Assembly (NCBI RefSeq): GCF_001693385.1
Contig: NZ_CP016428.1
Span: 4,774,001-4,838,000 of the forward strand
DNA: 64,000 bases
DNA from: Bradyrhizobium icense
GTDB taxonomy: Bacteria; Pseudomonadota; Alphaproteobacteria; Rhizobiales; Xanthobacteraceae
Direction: 5' to 3'
Part shown: in pieces, positions 26,030 to 35,260 of the stretch
Layout: every line of letters begins with the position of its first letter
Position numbering within the stretch: the first letter of the stretch is position 1
Notes under the pieces: model-generated
What the model was told of the DNA's origin: nothing
Seen by the model: the letters and a program-made list of their open reading frames with translations, nothing else
Databases searched by the model: none
Program-made: the position numbers and the translations under genes

Positions 26030-27280
26030 ATGGATCGTTTGTTGCGTTATTTCCTAAGTCAGTTCATTCGCCGCGGCACGATGATGTTCACGTCCGCGAG
26101 CGGGGCGAGATTTACCTGCGGAGATGGAACCGGCCGCGCGGTGTCGGCGCGGTTCCTGAGCGAGCGGACGCAGCGCCGAATTCTCCTCAATCCCGAACTG
26201 GCGCTGGGCGAAGCCTACATGGACGGCACGTTCGTAGTCGAGGAAGGCTCGATCGCCGACGCGCTGGAGATCCTGCTCGGCCAGCCCGAAATGCTCCCAC
26301 GTTGGGCCAAGCTGCAATGGTGGCTGCGCTATTTCAGCAGGCACGTCAGACAATTGAACTGGCGGGGTCGGGCGAAAAACAACGTCGCCCACCACTATGA
26401 CCTCGACGGTCGGCTCTATTCCCTCTTCCTCGATGCTGACAAGCAATACAGTTGCGCGTATTTCGAAACGCCGGATACGACGCTCGACGATGCCCAGCTC
26501 GCCAAGAAGCGCCACCTCGCCGCCAAGCTCCTGATCGGACCCGGCAACCGTGTGCTCGACATCGGCTCGGGCTGGGGCGGCCTTGGTCTCTATCTGGCCG
26601 AAATGACGGGTGCCGATGTCACCGGCATCACGCTATCGGCGGAGCAATTGCAGGTCTCGAATGCGCGCGCCGACGAAAAGAATCTGACGGGATCCGCAAG
26701 GTTCCTGCTGAGCGATTATCGCGATATCGCTGGCCCATTCGACCGGATCGTGTCTGTCGGCATGTTTGAGCATGTCGGCATCGACTTCTATGAAACCTAT
26801 TTCCGGCGCTGCGCCGAACTTCTCAGCGACGCCGGCATCATGGTGTTGCACTCAATCGGCCGATCCACGGGGCCCGACGTGACGAGCCCGTGGATCACGA
26901 AATACATCTTCCCGGGCGGCTATATCCCCGCCCTGTCGGAGGTCATTCCCGCGGTCGAGAAGGCAGGCCTTCTGGTCTGCGACGTCGAAATCCTGCGGCT
27001 GCACTATGCAGAAACGCTGAAGGCCTGGCGGGACCGCTTCATGGCGCGGCGCGAGGAGGCCGTTCGCCTCTATGACGAGCGTTTTGCCCGGATGTGGGAA
27101 TTTTATCTGGCGGCATCGGAAATGTCGTTCCGGAAGCAGAATCTGATGAACTTCCAGATCCAGCTCACCAAGCGCCAGGGAATCGTGCCGATGACGCGCG
27201 ATTACATTACCCGGGAAGAAGCGAGGCTGCGCGGAATGGAACTCGGAAGGCAGCCGCGGCTGCAGTTGGCTGGCGAATAG
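26030..27280 (+). CDS. cfa: Cyclopropane-fatty-acyl-phospholipid synthase
   Basis: A 416-residue enzyme that adds a methylene bridge from S-adenosylmethionine to unsaturated phospholipid chains. The N-terminal lipid-binding domain includes ELALGEAYMDG, and the methyltransferase core has the SAM motif VLDIGSGWGGLGLYLA and the motif SVGMFEHVG. DKQYSCAYF is the active-site-near signature. Bradyrhizobium makes much lactobacillic acid, which fits. No strong ribosome-binding site precedes the ATG. Confidence 0.95.
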   Translation: MDRLLRYFLSQFIRRGTMMFTSASGARFTCGDGTGRAVSARFLSERTQRRILLNPELALGEAYMDGTFVVEEGSIADALEILLGQPEMLPRWAKLQWWLRYFSRHVRQLNWRGRAKNNVAHHYDLDGRLYSLFLDADKQYSCAYFETPDTTLDDAQLAKKRHLAAKLLIGPGNRVLDIGSGWGGLGLYLAEMTGADVTGITLSAEQLQVSNARADEKNLTGSARFLLSDYRDIAGPFDRIVSVGMFEHVGIDFYETYFRRCAELLSDAGIMVLHSIGRSTGPDVTSPWITKYIFPGGYIPALSEVIPAVEKAGLLVCDVEILRLHYAETLKAWRDRFMARREEAVRLYDERFARMWEFYLAASEMSFRKQNLMNFQIQLTKRQGIVPMTRDYITREEARLRGMELGRQPRLQLAGE

Positions 27281-27301
27281 CCCCCCGTCAAGCTCGTGGC
27301 G

Positions 27302-27508
27302 TCAGTTTCTCAGGCTATAGGCCGAAGTATAAGGCGTGCTGGCCAAAGGCGGATGGGCGAGCTGGGCTCGCAACGCCGCAAGCAACTGGGCATCGCAGGC
27401 TTCGTCACGCCGTTCCGGGCGCGAAATCTCTTCCATGGCGTCGATCAGCATCGACAGCCACGCGCGCTGGGCGCTTGCCGATCGCCATCCCTGGAGTTGC
27501 TGACCCAT
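27302..27508 (-). CDS. Small hypothetical protein (68 aa)
   Basis: A 68-residue protein starting MGQQLQGWRSASAQRAWLSM, with mixed helix-forming sequence and no membrane segment. An AAAAGGA ribosome-binding site lies 8 bases before the ATG. It is convergent with cfa, with a 21-base gap. Not recognised; called because of the good start signal and balanced composition. Confidence 0.5.
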   Translation of the reverse strand: MGQQLQGWRSASAQRAWLSMLIDAMEEISRPERRDEACDAQLLAALRAQLAHPPLASTPYTSAYSLRN

Positions 27509-27656
27509 CGCCTGTTCCTTTTGGTCGGTGCAACGGCAACTCGAAAATAGCCGGCCCGTTCCCGATCGTAACCAATTCATCCTTCGGCGAAGATAATCAC
27601 ATCCGATGTGATCTACTTCACAGAGGCCCTCGGCGGTTCGTCGTACATCTCCGCCC

Positions 27657-27773
27657 ATGAGCCAGAAGACCTACCGAGCTCCGTTTGAGTCCGACATCCG
27701 GATCGACTACGCCTTGATCGCAGTCGGCGTGGGCGCGGCTCTGTTCGCGTTCATCTACCTGATCCTGGTTTGA
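27657..27773 (+). CDS. Small single-pass membrane protein (38 aa)
   Basis: A 38-residue frame, MSQKTYRAPFESDIRIDYAL followed by IAVGVGAALFAFIYLILV, with a charged N-terminus and one membrane helix at the end. Such small tail-anchored-like proteins are often missed. No clear ribosome-binding site precedes it. Not recognised. Confidence 0.45.
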   Translation: MSQKTYRAPFESDIRIDYALIAVGVGAALFAFIYLILV

Positions 27774-28084
27774 TCAACGCTTAAGCTCAGGGCGCAAAAC
27801 GCCTCCTGCCTTCGGATATGTCGGCCGAAGTCGAGACAAGGTTCAGACTCCCCTAAGATTTTGCTCGGCATTTTCGCAAAAGGCGCTCCGGCACCGCCGG
27901 ACGGCGGGCCGCTTTTTGGGCCCAAGCCCGTCAAGGGTCCAGCTCGGGATTCACACATGGCATTGTGTGAATCGGGCATAAGGCCTACTCGGACTTTCGG
28001 ATCGCCTGCACGTGGCGCTTTATCGCTGCCCCACTTCCGCAAGCGATCTGACAAAAACCAAAAACCTAAAGAACATTACAAACT
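27774..28084. other. dnaB upstream region
   Basis: A 311-base gap holding the palindrome at 27948-27973. Otherwise it is GC-rich with a GGGCC-rich hairpin-like stretch near 27907-27932. No gene is supported. Confidence 0.5.
27948..27973. repeat. 26-base perfect inverted repeat upstream of dnaB
   Basis: GATTCACACA and TGTGTGAATC form a perfect 10-base dyad around TGGCAT, 112 bases before the dnaB start. It may be a protein-binding site or a hairpin in the leader. Confidence 0.6.
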
Positions 28085-29584
28085 ATGGCTCTCACTGATT
28101 CGAACGTCCTCAAGCTCGCTCCCGACGCGGGAACTCCGGTCTACCGGAGCGCGCCGCACAATATCGAGGCGGAGCAGAGTTTGCTGGGCGCGATCCTGGT
28201 CAACAACGACGCGTTCTACCGGGTTTCCGACTTTCTGGAACCGAAGCACTTCTTCGAGCCGATCCATCAGACCATCTTCGAGACCGCCGGCAGCCTGATC
28301 CGGATGGGCAAGGTCGCAACGCCCGTGACGTTGAAGACCTTCCTGCCCGCCGATACCGATCTAGGGGGCATGACGGTCGGTCAATACCTCGCGCGTCTCG
28401 CGGCCGAGGCCACCACGATCATCAACGCGCAGGACTACGGCCGCACGGTCTACGACATGTCGCTGCGGCGTGACCTGATCCGGATCGGCGAGGACATGGT
28501 CAATGTCGCCTTCGACGCGCCGGTGGATTTTGCCCCGCGGGCGCAGATCGAGGATGCCGAGCGCCAGCTCTACGAGCTCGCCGAGTCCGGCCGCTATGAC
28601 GGCGGCTTTCAGCGCTTCTCGCAGGCGCTGACGACCGCCGTCGACATGGCGGCCAAAGCCTTCCAGCGCGACGGGAGCCTGTCGGGCATCGCCACCGGCT
28701 TGCGCGACCTCGATAGCAAGATGGGCGGGCTGCAGGCATCCGACTTGATCATCGTCGCCGGCCGCCCTGGCATGGGCAAGACATCGCTGGCCACCAACAT
28801 TGCCTACAACATCGCCAAGGCGCACCGCGCCGAGGTGCAGGCCGATGGCACGATGAAGACCGTCAATGGCGGCATCGTCGGCTTCTTCTCCTGCGAAATG
28901 TCCGGCGAACAGCTTGCCACCCGTATTCTGGCCGAACAGACCAGCATCGCCTCCAGCATGATCCGGCGCGGCGGCATCAGCGAGGCCGACTTCGAGAAGA
29001 TCCGCGATTATTCGATCGAGCTGCAGTCGCTGCCGCTCTATGTCGACGAAACCGGCGGCCTGTCGATCTCGCAGCTTACGGCCCGTGCGCGCCGGCTGAA
29101 GCGGCAGCGGGGCCTCGACCTGATCGTGATCGACTACATCCAGCTGCTACAGGGCTCGGGCAAACGCTCGGACAATCGCGTGCAGGAAGTGACTGAAATC
29201 ACCACTGGCCTCAAGGCGCTCGCCAAGGAACTCAACGTTCCGATCATCGCATTGTCGCAGCTCTCGCGTCAGGTGGAAAACCGCGACGACAAGCGCCCGC
29301 AACTGGCCGACTTGCGTGAATCCGGCTCGATCGAACAGGACGCCGACGTCGTGATCTTCGTGTACCGCGAGGAATATTACCTCGCCAACAAGGAGCCGCG
29401 GATCGGCACCCCCGAATACGAAAAATGGCAGCTCGATATGTCGCTGGTGCACGGCAAGGCCGAAATCATCATCGGCAAGCAGCGCCACGGCCCTACCGGA
29501 ACGGTGGAAGTGCAGTTCGAGGGCCAGTTCACCCGATTCAGCGATCTTGCGCAGGACGGCAACCTGCCGACCGGGGGCTATTGA
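28085..29584 (+). CDS. dnaB: Replicative DNA helicase
   Basis: A 499-residue DnaB helicase that unwinds DNA at the replication fork as a hexamer. The N-terminal primase-interaction domain begins PHNIEAEQSLLGAIL, and the RecA-like ATPase has Walker A AGRPGMGKTSLA (225-236) and the Walker B region LIVIDYIQLL, followed by SQLSRQVENRDDKRP. Full family length, no intein. It is followed by alr, as usual in alphaproteobacteria. Confidence 0.98.
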   Translation: MALTDSNVLKLAPDAGTPVYRSAPHNIEAEQSLLGAILVNNDAFYRVSDFLEPKHFFEPIHQTIFETAGSLIRMGKVATPVTLKTFLPADTDLGGMTVGQYLARLAAEATTIINAQDYGRTVYDMSLRRDLIRIGEDMVNVAFDAPVDFAPRAQIEDAERQLYELAESGRYDGGFQRFSQALTTAVDMAAKAFQRDGSLSGIATGLRDLDSKMGGLQASDLIIVAGRPGMGKTSLATNIAYNIAKAHRAEVQADGTMKTVNGGIVGFFSCEMSGEQLATRILAEQTSIASSMIRRGGISEADFEKIRDYSIELQSLPLYVDETGGLSISQLTARARRLKRQRGLDLIVIDYIQLLQGSGKRSDNRVQEVTEITTGLKALAKELNVPIIALSQLSRQVENRDDKRPQLADLRESGSIEQDADVVIFVYREEYYLANKEPRIGTPEYEKWQLDMSLVHGKAEIIIGKQRHGPTGTVEVQFEGQFTRFSDLAQDGNLPTGGY

Positions 29585-29632
29585 GGCGCGGCCACGGTTG
29601 AACCGTAGCGTTCCGCCGCGTAAAACTGTGGC

Positions 29633-30865
29633 ATGAACGTGGCCCCTGACCCCAAATCCATCCCGCAAGGCACCCTGCTCTCGCCCGAGGCGAACCAGGC
29701 TGCCGCGCTTGCAACGGCAACCGGCGTGCTGACGGTTGATCTCGACGCCATCATCGCCAACTGGCGCAAGCTCGAGAAGACGGCTGTGCCGGCCGAATGC
29801 GCGGCCGTGGTCAAGGCGGACGGCTATGGCTGCGGCGCCGAACAGGTCGCGCGCGCTCTCGCAGGCGCCGGCTGCAAGACCTTTTTCGTTGCCACCCTTG
29901 ATGAGGCCCGCGTGGTTCGCGCCGCGGCGCCTGCGGCCGCGATCTACGTGCTCGGCGGCTTCTTCCAGAACACCGGCGACGCCTACGCCAAGATCGACTG
30001 CAAGCCTGTCATCGGCGACCTCAACGAACTCGCCGAATGGGACGTGTTCTGTCGCCGTTCCGGCTGGTCCGGCGGTGCGGCCATTCACATCGACACTGGC
30101 ATGAATCGGCTCGGCCTCACCGTCACCGAAGCGCAGGGCATCATCCCGCGCATCAATGCCGGAGATCACGGCATTACGCTCGTGATGAGCCATCTCGCCT
30201 CCGCGGAAATGCTCAACAATCCCGCCAACGCCAGGCAGCTCGCGGCCTTCCGCGAGATCGCGAGCCTGTTTTCCGGCGTCCCGGCATCGCTGGCGAACTC
30301 GTCCGGCATCTTCCTGGGCGCTCAGTTCCAGTTCGACCTGGTGCGGCCGGGCTGCGCCCTCTACGGCATCAACCCGACGCCCGAAGCCGACAACCCGATG
30401 CAGCCGGTCGTCGAGCTGAAGGCGCGCATCGTGCAGATCCGCAATGTCGAGCGCGGCGATACCGTCGGTTATGGCGGGACCTGGACGGCGCGACGCCCAA
30501 CCAGAATAGCGATCGTTTCCGCCGGCTATGCCGACGGCTATTTCCGCGCGGCCAGCGCCAATGACGGCACCCGAGGCGCCGAGGTGATGGTCGCCGGCAA
30601 GCGCTGCCCGATCGCGGGACGGATTTCGATGGACCTGACGGCGGTCGACGTCACCGATCTCGACAAGAATGTGGTACGGCGCGGCCATTGGGTGACGCTG
30701 CTCGGTGAAGGCATCACGGCCGACGAACTCGCCCATCATTTCGGCACCATCGGCTACGAAGTCCTGACCAGCCTCGGCAAGCGGTACGTGCGGGTTTACA
30801 AAGGCGGCAATGCCACTGAGTTCCCTGCTCCGCCTCCAGTGGAGGCGGCTGCAAGCTCTATCTAG
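29633..30865 (+). CDS. alr: Alanine racemase
   Basis: A 410-residue PLP-dependent alanine racemase supplying D-alanine for peptidoglycan. The PLP lysine is Lys61 in AVVKADGYGCG, and the second catalytic base is Tyr280 in VGYGGTW. The N-terminal extension of about 30 residues before GVLTVDLDAI is slightly long; a later start is possible but no other good start is evident. It lies 48 bases after dnaB. Confidence 0.96.
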   Translation: MNVAPDPKSIPQGTLLSPEANQAAALATATGVLTVDLDAIIANWRKLEKTAVPAECAAVVKADGYGCGAEQVARALAGAGCKTFFVATLDEARVVRAAAPAAAIYVLGGFFQNTGDAYAKIDCKPVIGDLNELAEWDVFCRRSGWSGGAAIHIDTGMNRLGLTVTEAQGIIPRINAGDHGITLVMSHLASAEMLNNPANARQLAAFREIASLFSGVPASLANSSGIFLGAQFQFDLVRPGCALYGINPTPEADNPMQPVVELKARIVQIRNVERGDTVGYGGTWTARRPTRIAIVSAGYADGYFRAASANDGTRGAEVMVAGKRCPIAGRISMDLTAVDVTDLDKNVVRRGHWVTLLGEGITADELAHHFGTIGYEVLTSLGKRYVRVYKGGNATEFPAPPPVEAAASSI

Positions 30866-30889
30866 AGCACCGCACCGCGGGGCTCAGAC

Positions 30890-30928
30890 TCAAAATCTCG
30901 AAAACAACCCCATGCAAAGTAGAATGGC
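30890..30928. repeat. Short dispersed motif, AAAACAACCCCATGC type
   Basis: The sequence CTCGAAAACAACCCCATGCA, just after alr, resembles a short motif I recall at many intergenic sites in Bradyrhizobium and Rhodopseudomonas. Only one copy is in this window, so its repeat status rests on memory. Confidence 0.3.
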
Positions 30929-30982
30929 CCGGCTTGCAGCACTCACGCTGTGCCCCGGGCACGCGACATGCCGGATTGTGCA

Positions 30983-31204
30983 TTACTGCGCCTTCCGGCT
31001 GGCCAACACTTTCCTGCAGGCGTCGCTGAGCTGGGGAAGCTGCTTGTTCAGACATGCCACGACACGGCCGCCGCCGGGCAGCGTACCGGCGCAATATTTG
31101 TCATAGTCCGCCTTGCAGGCGCCGCGCCCGTCGGCGTTTTGAGCAACCGCGGACCCGGAGCATCCGATGATGAGCACGAGAATGGCGAAGCGCAGTTTCG
31201 GCAT
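30983..31204 (-). CDS. Secreted cysteine-rich repeat protein
   Basis: A 73-residue protein with a signal peptide (ending SAVAQ) and four cysteines in the spacing of the Cys-rich FGFR/GLG1-type repeat (ACKADYDKYCAG ... VVACLNKQ ... DACRKVL). Such single-repeat secreted proteins are frequent in Bradyrhizobium; their role is unknown. It faces away from xth, and the two share a 46-base divergent region. Confidence 0.8.
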   Translation of the reverse strand: MPKLRFAILVLIIGCSGSAVAQNADGRGACKADYDKYCAGTLPGGGRVVACLNKQLPQLSDACRKVLASRKAQ

Positions 31205-31250
31205 GGAATCTCCAGGTGTCAGGCGAAGCAGTGATGCCAGCTAGCTCTAC

Positions 31251-32021
31251 ATGAAGATCGCGACCTTCAACATTAACAATATCAACCGTCGCCTGCCGAA
31301 CCTGTTGCGCTGGCTGCGCGCGGCCAAGCCCGACGTCGTTGCCTTGCAGGAACTGAAATCGACCGACGCGGAATTTCCGATTCTGGCAATCGAGAAAGCC
31401 GGCTACGGCGCGGTGTGGCGGGGACAGAGAACTTGGAACGGCGTTGCCATTCTGGCGCGCAACGCCGAGCCGGTATTGACCCGCACCGCGCTGCCCGGTG
31501 ATCGCAATGATGAAGAGGCGCGCTATATCGAAGCAGCCGTCAACGGCATCATCGTCACCAGCATCTATCTGCCGAACGGCAATCCGCAGCCGGGACCGAA
31601 ATTCGACTACAAGCTCGACTGGTTCAAACGGCTGCGGTCTCACGCCGCAAAACTGCTCAAGCAGGATATCCCCGTGGTACTGGCTGGCGATTACAACGTC
31701 GCGCCGACCGAGTTCGATATCTATCCGACAAAGTCCTGGGACAACGACGCGCTGATCCAGCCGAAGAGCCGCGCCGCATTCAAGGCGCTGGCGGACCAGG
31801 GCTGGACAGATGCGATCCGGACGCTTCATCCATCCAAACCGATGTTCACGTTCTGGGATTACAAGCGCAACCGCTGGCCGCGCGACGCCGGATTACGGCT
31901 TGATCATCTGCTGCTGAGCCCGGCGATAGCGCCGCGCCTGATCAAGGCCGACGTCGATCGCAAGGTACGCGGCGAGGAAGGCGCCAGCGACCACGCGCCG
32001 GCGTGGATCGTGCTGCGCTAA
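31251..32021 (+). CDS. xth: Exodeoxyribonuclease III family nuclease
   Basis: A 256-residue exonuclease III/AP endonuclease family protein. The motifs are visible: MKIATFNINNINRR at the start, DVVALQELK with the metal-binding Glu, AGDYNVAPTEFD, and the C-terminal DHAPAW. It repairs abasic sites and removes 3' blocks. It is co-oriented with no close partner and convergent with the cupin gene. Confidence 0.93.
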   Translation: MKIATFNINNINRRLPNLLRWLRAAKPDVVALQELKSTDAEFPILAIEKAGYGAVWRGQRTWNGVAILARNAEPVLTRTALPGDRNDEEARYIEAAVNGIIVTSIYLPNGNPQPGPKFDYKLDWFKRLRSHAAKLLKQDIPVVLAGDYNVAPTEFDIYPTKSWDNDALIQPKSRAAFKALADQGWTDAIRTLHPSKPMFTFWDYKRNRWPRDAGLRLDHLLLSPAIAPRLIKADVDRKVRGEEGASDHAPAWIVLR

Positions 32022-32037
32022 GTCTTGATGGTCGCCG

Positions 32038-32487
32038 TCAGCCCTTTCGTGTATGCCCCCACGCCGCGTCCCAGTCTTCGCCTGCAGCATCGATGACGCG
32101 GCCGTCGGCCTCGAAGAACTTGTTCGGGACCTGGAAGATCGCCAGCATCAGCCCGCCTTGCGGACACCAGGCGACGTGGCGGCTGCCCTCTTCGCGCCAG
32201 ATGAATTCGCCGGCCTTGCATTCGATGCCTTTGGCCGGACCTTCCTTGTCGACGAGCGAGCCTTCGAGCACGTAAGTTTGCTCGATATTGACGTGTTCGT
32301 GGTCGGGCAGCACCGCGCCCGGCGCGAACCGCATCAGCGCGGTCATCAGGCCGGTCTTGCGATCGAACAGCAGCGTCTTGGCTTCGCAGCCGGGGAAACG
32401 CGTCTTCTGCCACTCCATGCTGTCGGGGCGAACCAGATGCGAATGCGTGTCTGCGGTCTGCCCGCCCTTCGGCGTCGCGGCGTCCAT
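32038..32487 (-). CDS. Cupin domain protein
   Basis: A 149-residue single-domain cupin. The metal-binding motif 1 is visible as PDHEHVNIEQTYVLEG and motif 2 as AGEFIWREEGSRHVAW. Such proteins often act as small dioxygenases or sugar-related isomerases or as sensors; the role is unknown here. The ATG at 32487 has GGAGGATCGCC upstream. It stops 17 bases from xth, convergent. Confidence 0.88.
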   Translation of the reverse strand: MDAATPKGGQTADTHSHLVRPDSMEWQKTRFPGCEAKTLLFDRKTGLMTALMRFAPGAVLPDHEHVNIEQTYVLEGSLVDKEGPAKGIECKAGEFIWREEGSRHVAWCPQGGLMLAIFQVPNKFFEADGRVIDAAGEDWDAAWGHTRKG

Positions 32488-32623
32488 GGCGATCCTCCGT
32501 TCTGATTGTTTTGCCGCGATCCTAGCAGCTTTACCTCGGGCCGCCAGCCGGCAGGTGTGCGCCGCGGCGTCCTTGCCCGCACCCGCTGCCAACTGTAGGA
32601 TCGACCGGCCAGCCAAACGCGCA

Positions 32624-33376
32624 ATGTACGGATGGAAAATGGCGGCTCTGCAACAGGCAAGAATCTGCAAGGGGTGCTGGGAGCAGATGCATGTTCCGGT
32701 GCCGATTCGCGGCGTGGTCTCGGCGCCGTTTCGCGCATTCGGCATTCGCCCGAGCCGGATGAATCCGAATACCTGCACCATCTGCGAACTGATGTTCACG
32801 AAGGTGATGCGGGCCCGCAAGATCACCATCGACGCGACCATCATGTTCGCCGACCTGCGGGGTTACACCAGCCTGTCGCAATCGCAGTCAGCCGATGCCG
32901 TCTCAGGACTGCTCGACGCATTCTATGATGAATGCGCCAGCGCGATCTGGGAGCATGACGGGCTCCTCAACAAGACGATCGGCGACGCTGTGATGGCGGT
33001 CTTCAATTTTCCCTTAAAGCGGGAAACGCACGCCAAAAATGCCGTGCTCGCCGCGCGAGAAATCCAGACTAACTGGCGCGATCGGCGCGAGAGCCTTGTC
33101 CAGGCCCACGGCCTCACCGTCAGCGATCTCGGAATCGGTATCGGCATCCATTCCGGCGAACTAAGCTTCGGCGAGTTCGGTCACTCGCACCGGGACCTGA
33201 CGGCGATCGGCACGGTCGTCAACACCGCCTCCCGCGCCCAATCGGTTGCCAAACCCGACCAGATCCTCGTGACGAAGGCCGTCTTCGACCGCGTCCAACC
33301 GGATATGAAAGACAGCCGATCAAAGGCGTTCCAGCTCAAGGGATTTGACCTCCCGATCGAGCTTTACGTCGCCTAG
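32624..33376 (+). CDS. Class III adenylate/guanylate cyclase with N-terminal CXXC pairs
   Basis: A 250-residue soluble cyclase. The catalytic domain (about 68-250) has the metal aspartates Asp77 (IMFADLRGYT) and Asp121 (KTIGDAVMAVF). Before it are two cysteine pairs, C15-x2-C18 and C51-x2-C54, spaced like a zinc finger or redox switch. It probably makes cAMP, as the family usually does in rhizobia. The start could also be Met6 (32639). Confidence 0.85.
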   Translation: MYGWKMAALQQARICKGCWEQMHVPVPIRGVVSAPFRAFGIRPSRMNPNTCTICELMFTKVMRARKITIDATIMFADLRGYTSLSQSQSADAVSGLLDAFYDECASAIWEHDGLLNKTIGDAVMAVFNFPLKRETHAKNAVLAAREIQTNWRDRRESLVQAHGLTVSDLGIGIGIHSGELSFGEFGHSHRDLTAIGTVVNTASRAQSVAKPDQILVTKAVFDRVQPDMKDSRSKAFQLKGFDLPIELYVA

Positions 33377-33520
33377 GGCGAGCTGGCGGCGCTGCTGTCA
33401 GCGCAATAGCAGCTTCCCCTGATCGGCACGATCGCTCCTTTCCGAGCGATATTTTGGCCTCGTAACCCGAGCCTGCTGCCACCATGATGTTGGCATCAGG
33501 TAATCGCGAAAGACTGCAGC

Positions 33521-34243
33521 TTGGGCTTCCTTTTCGTCCTTATTGTCGGGCTCCTTGCCGGCACCATCTCAGGCATTGTCGGCACCGGATCGTCGATCAT
33601 GCTGATGCCGGTACTGGTCTATCAATACGGGCCGAAGGAAGCCGTTCCGATCATGGCGATCGCGGCGGTCCTGGCCAACCTGTCGCGCATTCTCGCCTGG
33701 TGGCGCGAGGTCGACTGGCGCGCCTGCCTCGCCTATTCGGCCACGGGAATTCCGGCGGCGGCGCTTGGAGCGCGGACGTTGCTCGCACTGCCCTCGCATG
33801 CCGTCGACATCGCAATCGGCCTGTTTCTCATTACGATGGTGCCGGTACGGCACTGGCTGGCCCGGCATCAGCTAAAGGCACGCCTCTGGCATCTGGCGGT
33901 CGGTGGCGCTGTCATCGGCTATCTCACCGGCATCGTGGTTTCGACCGGCCCGCTCAGCGTGCCGCTGTTCCTGTTCTACGGGCTTAACAAGGGTGCCTTC
34001 CTCGCCACCGAAGCCGCAAGCTCGCTCGGGCTCTATCTGAGCAAGTCGGTCACGTTCGAACGCTTCGGCGCGTTGACGCCTGACATCGTGCTCAAAGGTC
34101 TGATTGCGGGCTCTTCCCTCATGTTCGGTGCCTTCATCGCCAAACGCTTCGTGCTGCGTCTTCAGCCCGACGTCTTTCGGCTGTTGATGGATGGCGTCAT
34201 GCTGGCCGCCGGTCTTTCCCTGCTATGGACGGCATTTTCGTAA
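33521..34243 (+). CDS. TauE/SafE family sulfite exporter-like permease
   Basis: A 240-residue membrane protein with seven or eight hydrophobic segments and the family duplicate (LLAGTISGIVGTGSSIMLMP ... GAVIGYLTGIVVSTGPLS). The family moves sulfite, sulfonates or other small organic anions. It begins with TTG without a clear ribosome-binding site, so the start is uncertain. Confidence 0.85.
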   Translation: MGFLFVLIVGLLAGTISGIVGTGSSIMLMPVLVYQYGPKEAVPIMAIAAVLANLSRILAWWREVDWRACLAYSATGIPAAALGARTLLALPSHAVDIAIGLFLITMVPVRHWLARHQLKARLWHLAVGGAVIGYLTGIVVSTGPLSVPLFLFYGLNKGAFLATEAASSLGLYLSKSVTFERFGALTPDIVLKGLIAGSSLMFGAFIAKRFVLRLQPDVFRLLMDGVMLAAGLSLLWTAFS

Positions 34244-34375
34244 GGATTTCGGCGCACCGCCTGAACTATTCCCCATCAGCGGCCGACCAAGTGACGCCTG
34301 TCACATCCAGTCCGCAGGTGACCACAGATCAATGCCGGACATGGATTCGCATCACCCACGTCTGGAGAGACCGAA

Positions 34376-35260
34376 ATGCCCAGGGGAATCATCGGCGCTA
34401 TCGTCGCCGTCACTATCGTCGCCATCATCGCCGCGGGAAGCTGGTACACCGTCGATCAAACCGAGCGCGGCGTGAAGCTGCGCTATGGCGCGGTCATCGG
34501 CACCGCGCAGCCGGGTTTAGGCTTCAAGGTCCCGCTGATCGACAGCGTCGAGAAGGTCAGCGTCAAGACCTTCACCTATGCCTGGGACAAGATGAATTCG
34601 TATTCCTACGACCAGCAGCCCGCCGACCTCAAGATCAGCGTCACCTTGCGCGCCTCGCCGGACAAGGTGGCCGATCTCTATGCCAAGTTCGGTGGATTGG
34701 ACACTGCGGTCAAACAAGTGGTCAGCCCGGCGGTCAATCAGCAGGTCAAGATCGTGTTCGGCCGCTACACGGCCGTGAAGGCGATCCAGGAGCGTGGAGC
34801 GCTGAACTCGGCGATCAAGGACGCGATCACGACATCGCTGAAGGACGACCCGATGATCATGATCGAGAGCGTCCAGCTCGAAAACATCGAGTTCAGCGCA
34901 AACTATCTGCATTCGATCGAGCAGCGCATGCTGGCCGAGGTCGAGGTGCAGAAGCTGCAGCAGAACGCCGAGCGCGAAAAGGTGCAGGCGCAGATCACCG
35001 TCACCCAGGCCACCGCCAAGGCCAACGCCGTCCGCGCCGAGGCGCAGGCCAGCGCCGACGCGCTGCGGCTGAACGGCGAAGCCCGCGCCACCAATATCAG
35101 GATCACCGGCGAAGCCGAAGCCGCCGCGATCGAAGCCCGCGCCAAGGCGCTTGGCACCAATCCGAACCTGGTGACGCTTGTGCAGGCCGAACGCTGGAAC
35201 GGCGTGCTGCCGACCACGATGGTGCCGGGGTCATCGGTGCCGTTCGTGTCGGTGAAGTGA
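34376..35260 (+). CDS. SPFH/prohibitin family membrane protein
   Basis: A 294-residue protein with one N-terminal membrane segment (GAIVAVTIVAIIAAGSW) and an SPFH domain (TERGVKLRYGAVIGTAQPGLGFKVPLID). A long helical region rich in Ala, Glu and Lys follows (about 185-265), as in HflK/prohibitin proteins. The family forms large membrane rings that organise proteases or lipid domains. GGAGAG lies 9 bases before the ATG. No FtsH partner is nearby. Confidence 0.9.
   Translation: MPRGIIGAIVAVTIVAIIAAGSWYTVDQTERGVKLRYGAVIGTAQPGLGFKVPLIDSVEKVSVKTFTYAWDKMNSYSYDQQPADLKISVTLRASPDKVADLYAKFGGLDTAVKQVVSPAVNQQVKIVFGRYTAVKAIQERGALNSAIKDAITTSLKDDPMIMIESVQLENIEFSANYLHSIEQRMLAEVEVQKLQQNAEREKVQAQITVTQATAKANAVRAEAQASADALRLNGEARATNIRITGEAEAAAIEARAKALGTNPNLVTLVQAERWNGVLPTTMVPGSSVPFVSVK

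Noticed and set aside
27755..28054. Minus-strand frame in the dnaB upstream gap
   Set aside because: It crosses the palindrome, has no ribosome-binding site and no similarity I can see.
29147..30739. 530-codon minus-strand frame across dnaB and alr
   Set aside because: It crosses two conserved genes in antisense and shows typical shadow composition.
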